Assembly: GCA_036380715.1 (NCBI GenBank)
Contig: DASVEF010000365.1
Location: 25,066-89,065 of the forward strand
DNA length: 64,000 nucleotides
Source of the DNA: UBA5704 sp036380715
Lineage (GTDB): Bacteria > Acidobacteriota > Thermoanaerobaculia > Multivoradales > UBA5704
Direction: 5' to 3'
Both the position numbers and the translations under genes were made by a program. Below the pieces are notes generated by a model that was not told the DNA's origin, ran no database searches, and saw only the letters and a program-made list of their open reading frames with translations. Below, piece after piece: positions 60,699 through 64,000 of the stretch (within the stretch, counting starts at the first letter, position 1; each line of letters starts with the position of its first letter).

Positions 60699-61874
60699 TC
60701 AGCGGAAGATCGGAAAAATGGGGATCTGCTCGGGCGGCTTGCTCGACTCGGCAGGCGGCACCGGGATGACGAGGATCTCCGGCTCGCACTCCTGGCCTTC
60801 CTTCTCCGGGGTGCACTCCACAGGCTTCGCCGGAGACTCCGCGGCGACCGGCTCTTCCAGGACGACCACATCCTCGACGACGGCCTCGGCCTCCGCGGCC
60901 GGCCCATTCTCTTCGGAGCTGGCTTCCTCCTCGGCGGCCTCCGAGGCCACCGGCTTCTCCTCACTCTCCAGGTTCCCGAGGTCCTCGGCCAGAATCACGA
61001 CAGGCTCCACGCTCTCCTCGGGCTCGGCCGCGGCGATCTCCTCGATCTCCTCGGGCAGAGGGCTCTCCTCCTCGACGTAGGACCAGGCCTCGACCGAGTC
61101 GAGGTTGGTGGTGAAGACGAAGCCCACGTCGGAGTCGGTGTAGAGGTCCTCGACCACCTGATCCGCCTCGCGCCATTCGGGGCCGTCCTCGTCGGCCAGG
61201 GAGCGGGTGCCGTCCCACTCCCCCTGGATCGTGTCGCTGAGCACGGACGAGTCGAGCAGCTCTTCGAGGTTGAGCGGCGCCGTGGCGATGCGGTTCGCCT
61301 GGACGATCAGGAGGGCCAGCTCGCCGGCCGTGGCCCGGTCGCCGGCCGCCTCCGCCCTCTCCTGGAGCGGCGCGAGCTTGCGGGCCAGCCGCGCCTGGGC
61401 GGCGCGCATCCGCTCGAAGCGCCGACGCTCCTCCTCGTTGATCGGCTGGCCGGTGCGGAAGCGGAGCCACTCCCTGCCATAGCGGCTGCGCAGCCGTCCA
61501 TAGGAGGAGGACAGGATGCGGAGCTCCCGGTCGATCTCGGGATCGTGCGTCCCCACCCGGTTGACGACCACGCCGAGGTGGGCCAGAGCCATGGTCCCCG
61601 ACCGCAGCGACCGGAAAAACGCCAGGTCGCGCCTCTGCAGCGCGGCGCTCACCTCGGCGAGGGAGCGGTCCATCCGGTCGAGGGCGGCCTGGAGGGCCTG
61701 CGCCTCGTGAGGTTCGAGCCGGGTTTTCCGGGAAGCCTCACGGGTCTTGACGCACGCCTCCCGGGCGATGCGCACCAGCTTCCCGGCGTCGGCCCGGCGG
61801 CCCGGCGGCGGTGCCGCCGACGCCGCTCCGGCGAACAGGACGAGCAGGATTCCCAGGATGCGAGCCGATCTCAT
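60699..61874 (-). CDS. Exported acidic helical protein of unknown function
   Basis: 391 residues from ATG 61874 (GGAAG 5 bases upstream). The signal peptide (ARILGILLVLFAGAASA) is followed by a helical, Arg/Glu-rich domain (about 25-210) and a long Glu/Pro/Ala-rich tail (PEEIEEIAAAEPEE..) ending PPEQIPIFPIFR. It is probably periplasmic or surface-exposed. No enzymatic motif was seen. It lies upstream of the RdgC unit with a 76-bp gap. Confidence 0.75.
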   Translation of the reverse strand: MRSARILGILLVLFAGAASAAPPPGRRADAGKLVRIAREACVKTREASRKTRLEPHEAQALQAALDRMDRSLAEVSAALQRRDLAFFRSLRSGTMALAHLGVVVNRVGTHDPEIDRELRILSSSYGRLRSRYGREWLRFRTGQPINEEERRRFERMRAAQARLARKLAPLQERAEAAGDRATAGELALLIVQANRIATAPLNLEELLDSSVLSDTIQGEWDGTRSLADEDGPEWREADQVVEDLYTDSDVGFVFTTNLDSVEAWSYVEEESPLPEEIEEIAAAEPEESVEPVVILAEDLGNLESEEKPVASEAAEEEASSEENGPAAEAEAVVEDVVVLEEPVAAESPAKPVECTPEKEGQECEPEILVIPVPPAESSKPPEQIPIFPIFR

Positions 61875-61968
61875 AGGTCTTCCACGCGGCAGTTCCATGG
61901 ATCTATACGGACGAGGCCGCCAGGATGTCACAAACGGGATGAAGGAACGCTGAAGGAGGGCTGAAAAC

Positions 61969-62006
61969 AACGACGGCGCCGGTGCGGGATCACCGGCGCC
62001 GTCGTT
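61969..62006 (-). terminator. Terminator of the kinase-TonB gene
   Basis: AACGACGGCGCCGGTG is perfectly mirrored by CACCGGCGCCGTCGTT with a 6-nt loop. Read leftwards, the stem is followed by GTTTTC, so it serves as a terminator for the minus-strand kinase gene ending at 62081. Confidence 0.8.
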
Positions 62007-62080
62007 AAACCCAAGATAGGAGAAAGACCATGCGGGCGCAATACTACCCGGTCTTGTCCGAAATGGGAAGCCCCCTCCCC

Positions 62081-64000
62081 TTACCGCCCCGACTCGCCCG
62101 GACGGCCGGGGTCCGAGAACTGGAAGATCATCTCGGTCCACATCTTGACGGGGACGTCGTTGCGGGTGGCCGGCTGGAAGGTCACCTTCCGGGCGGCGGC
62201 GAGCGCGACCTCCTTGAAGCCGAGCCCCTCTTCGTCCCCTTCCTGGACGACCGCCTCGATCACCCGGCCGCTCTCGTCGACCAGCAGGTCGAGGCGGATG
62301 TCGACGTCCAGCCCCTGTCCGCGCGCGGCGGCCGGATAGCTGAAGCGCGGCATGTCCAGCGGGACCGGCGGCGAGACCCCAGGACCGGGCTGGACTCCCC
62401 CCTCCCGTCTCACCGGCGGCCGGTATTTTGGCGGGGGGGGCGGCAGGGCGCGGGCAACCTTCTCCGCGCGAATGGGCTGCGCGCTCCGGTTCTGGCGGGC
62501 CGGCGGAGCGCTCCGGGCGGTCTCCTCCTCGCGTTCCCGGAGCGGCACCCTCTCGGGCTCCCTCTCGATGGGGACGGGCGGCTCCTCCCGCTGGGCCACG
62601 CGCGGCGGCTCGGGTTGCCGGGACGGTGGGGGCTCCGGGCTGACCTCGAGCTCCTCGACGAGCGATGGCTCCTCCACGATCTGGATGTCTGATCCGTCCG
62701 CCTCAGGCGCGACCGGCTCGGGAGCTTCAGGCTCGGGCTCGGACGCCTCGCGGGACGGCTCGGGAGCGGAAGGGGTGACCGGAGGCGCCCACTCCGGCCG
62801 GGTCCGCGTCAGGTCGGAGGTCATCGAGAAGAGATAGACGAGGACCAGGATCACGGCCACCGAGAACCCGGCGAGCAGGAACGGAAGCGTCTTCCCGGAA
62901 GGGCGCGGCGGCGGCGGCGCAGGAACCGACTCCTCGGGATCGTACTCGAGGCCGGCGCTCTCCCGCGGTATGGGTGCGTCCCACGAGACGTCGTCGAATC
63001 CCGGGCGCTTGTCGTAGAAGGGGGTCGCCGCCACGGCGGGTATCGGGATCGAGAGCGACTCCTCCGGCTCGGCCGCGGGCTCCGGTCGGAGAAGGAGCGC
63101 ATCCTCCACTGTAGAGACGCCCCGTGGGGCGTCTCCTTCTCCGGAGGCGCCCGCGCCATCGCGCGGATTCCTGGACATGAATGACGCCGCCGCAGGAGAC
63201 GCCCCACGGGGCGTCTCTACAGTGGGGAGGGCCTCCAGCGGACTGCCGAAGACCGGCTCGACCTCGGTGCCCGCGAGCGGATACCGGGCCTGGATCTCCT
63301 CCAGGGCGCGGCCCAGCGCCTCGGCGCTGGCGATCCGGTCCCCCGGGTCCTTGGCGAGGGTCCGCAGCACGAGCGCGCGCAGGTCCGCCGGCACCACCCC
63401 CTCGGGGTCGCTCTCGTCGAAGGAGAGCGGCGGCCGGAACAGGTGGGCCGCCATCCAGGACCTGGCGTCGTGGCCCACGATCGGGCTGCGGCCGGTCAGC
63501 AGCTCGTAGAGCACGACGCCGAGCGAATAGAGGTCGCTCCGCTCGTCGACCGGCCCCTCGTCGAACTGCTCGGGCGAGGCGTAGCGGAGCTTGCCGAGGA
63601 ACAGGCCGCCGGTGAGGCCGTCGCTGCCCGCCTCCAGGTTCTTCGCCAGGCCCAGGTCGATCAGCTTGACCAGCGGCCGGCCGTCGGCGTCCCGGGAGAG
63701 CATCAGGTTGGCGAGCGAGATGTCGCGGTGGACGATGCGCTGGCGGTGCAGGTGGGCGAGCGCCTGGCAGACCTGGCGGCCGATCTCCAGGACCAGGGGG
63801 AGCGGAGGGATTCCCAACTGCCGCAGGACCTCCCTCAAGGTCATGCCGTCGATGTATTCGAGGACGAGGAAGGCGCGGCCGTCCTCGCCGAGGGCGAAAT
63901 CGTGGAGCAGGGCGAGGTTCGGATGGCGCAGCCGGCTCGCGGTCCGCGCCTCGCGCAGGAACCGCTCCTCGGCCTCGGGCGTGGGCTCCAGCGGCGAGCG
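62081..64000 (-). CDS. Ser/Thr protein kinase fused to a TonB C-terminal domain, 5'-truncated by window edge
   Basis: The frame is open to base 64000, so the start and the N-lobe lie outside. Visible kinase parts are VLEYIDGMTL, IVHRDISLANLMLS (catalytic loop) and KLIDLGLAKN (DLG in place of DFG). A juxtamembrane linker carries the in-frame 110-bp palindromic element (63220-63111; VETPRGASPAAASF..), then a transmembrane helix (FLLAGFSVAVILVLVYLF), a Pro/Glu-rich stretch and a TonB_C domain (YPAAARGQGLDVDIRLDLLV..VTFQPATRN). It would couple cytoplasmic phosphorylation to an outer-membrane energy or signalling partner; unusual and uncertain. Confidence 0.88.
   Translation of the reverse strand, partial: RSPLEPTPEAEERFLREARTASRLRHPNLALLHDFALGEDGRAFLVLEYIDGMTLREVLRQLGIPPLPLVLEIGRQVCQALAHLHRQRIVHRDISLANLMLSRDADGRPLVKLIDLGLAKNLEAGSDGLTGGLFLGKLRYASPEQFDEGPVDERSDLYSLGVVLYELLTGRSPIVGHDARSWMAAHLFRPPLSFDESDPEGVVPADLRALVLRTLAKDPGDRIASAEALGRALEEIQARYPLAGTEVEPVFGSPLEALPTVETPRGASPAAASFMSRNPRDGAGASGEGDAPRGVSTVEDALLLRPEPAAEPEESLSIPIPAVAATPFYDKRPGFDDVSWDAPIPRESAGLEYDPEESVPAPPPPRPSGKTLPFLLAGFSVAVILVLVYLFSMTSDLTRTRPEWAPPVTPSAPEPSREASEPEPEAPEPVAPEADGSDIQIVEEPSLVEELEVSPEPPPSRQPEPPRVAQREEPPVPIEREPERVPLREREEETARSAPPARQNRSAQPIRAEKVARALPPPPPKYRPPVRREGGVQPGPGVSPPVPLDMPRFSYPAAARGQGLDVDIRLDLLVDESGRVIEAVVQEGDEEGLGFKEVALAAARKVTFQPATRNDVPVKMWTEMIFQFSDPGRPGESGR
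63111..63220. repeat. 110-bp palindrome-ended mobile-like element, copy 2 (inside kinase CDS)
   Basis: Same length and ends as 9671-9780, about 94% identical. It lies in the minus-strand kinase frame without stop codons and adds about 37 residues to the linker between the kinase and membrane helix. In copy 1 the same reading phase is also open and encodes a near-identical peptide. Confidence 0.85.

Overview
The window is about 64 kb of high-GC, gene-dense bacterial chromosome. No rRNA, tRNA or phage structural genes are visible. The gene repertoire (prolyl oligopeptidases, DUF1579 and DUF309 proteins, choice-of-anchor-X/CXXCH secreted proteins, kinase-TonB fusion, RsbU-type phosphatase) and the frequent GTG/TTG starts fit an Acidobacteriota member, perhaps Thermoanaerobaculia-like. 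That placement is inference; no phylogenetic marker was tested.

Layout. 1-4.4 kb: two tandem paralogous secreted proteins with one CXXCH heme motif each, the first cut by the window edge. 4.5-12.5 kb: a forward CoA-thioester catabolic cluster (three crotonases, aldehyde dehydrogenase, thiolase, class-I amidotransferase, kynureninase-like enzyme) interrupted by an orphan nucleotidyltransferase and a 110-bp palindromic element, and ending in an orphan FitA-like antitoxin. 12.5-14.7 kb: toxin-antitoxin remnants (VapBC, truncated Rpn-like gene) and a non-coding block with a 21-bp minisatellite between two outward-facing boxA-like/terminator modules. 14.7-30.5 kb: mostly housekeeping and signalling genes (M28 peptidase, HD-GYP, RsbU-type phosphatase, PBP4, S9 peptidase, CNT transporter, glycine-zipper protein, XPD/DinG helicase, SPFH-RHH-HNH cassette, beta-propeller protein).

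30.6-35.5 kb: the most interesting locus. A TIR-domain gene overlaps by 4 bp a 957-residue gene encoding a STAND-type NTPase, a transmembrane helix, a long coiled coil and a C-terminal trypsin-like domain whose His and Ser positions look replaced. It is followed by 370 bp holding eight GGTAC-N6-GTACC dyads. This looks like a membrane-anchored immune or conflict system with a pseudoprotease module.

35.5-64 kb: a two-component/ABC-2 operon, DUF1579 protein, sulfatase, a lasso-cyclase-like asparagine-synthase homologue preceded by a coupled 22-codon ORF, ABC-F protein, a 44-residue small ORF, PBP1-type synthase, UvrA, MauE/thioredoxin pair, LuxC/LuxE acyl-reductase pair, ferredoxin, ECF sigma/anti-sigma/Spy-like operon, exonuclease III, histidine phosphatase, RdgC, an acidic secreted protein, and a partial Ser/Thr kinase fused to a TonB C-terminal domain. 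A second copy of the 110-bp palindromic element sits in frame inside that kinase.

At least seven copies of a CCCTCACCCC...GGGGTGAGGG palindromic repeat separate transcription units, and in two genes the repeat supplies the last codons and the stop. Several convergent neighbours overlap at their 3' ends. All calls come from reading the sequence; no database search was run.
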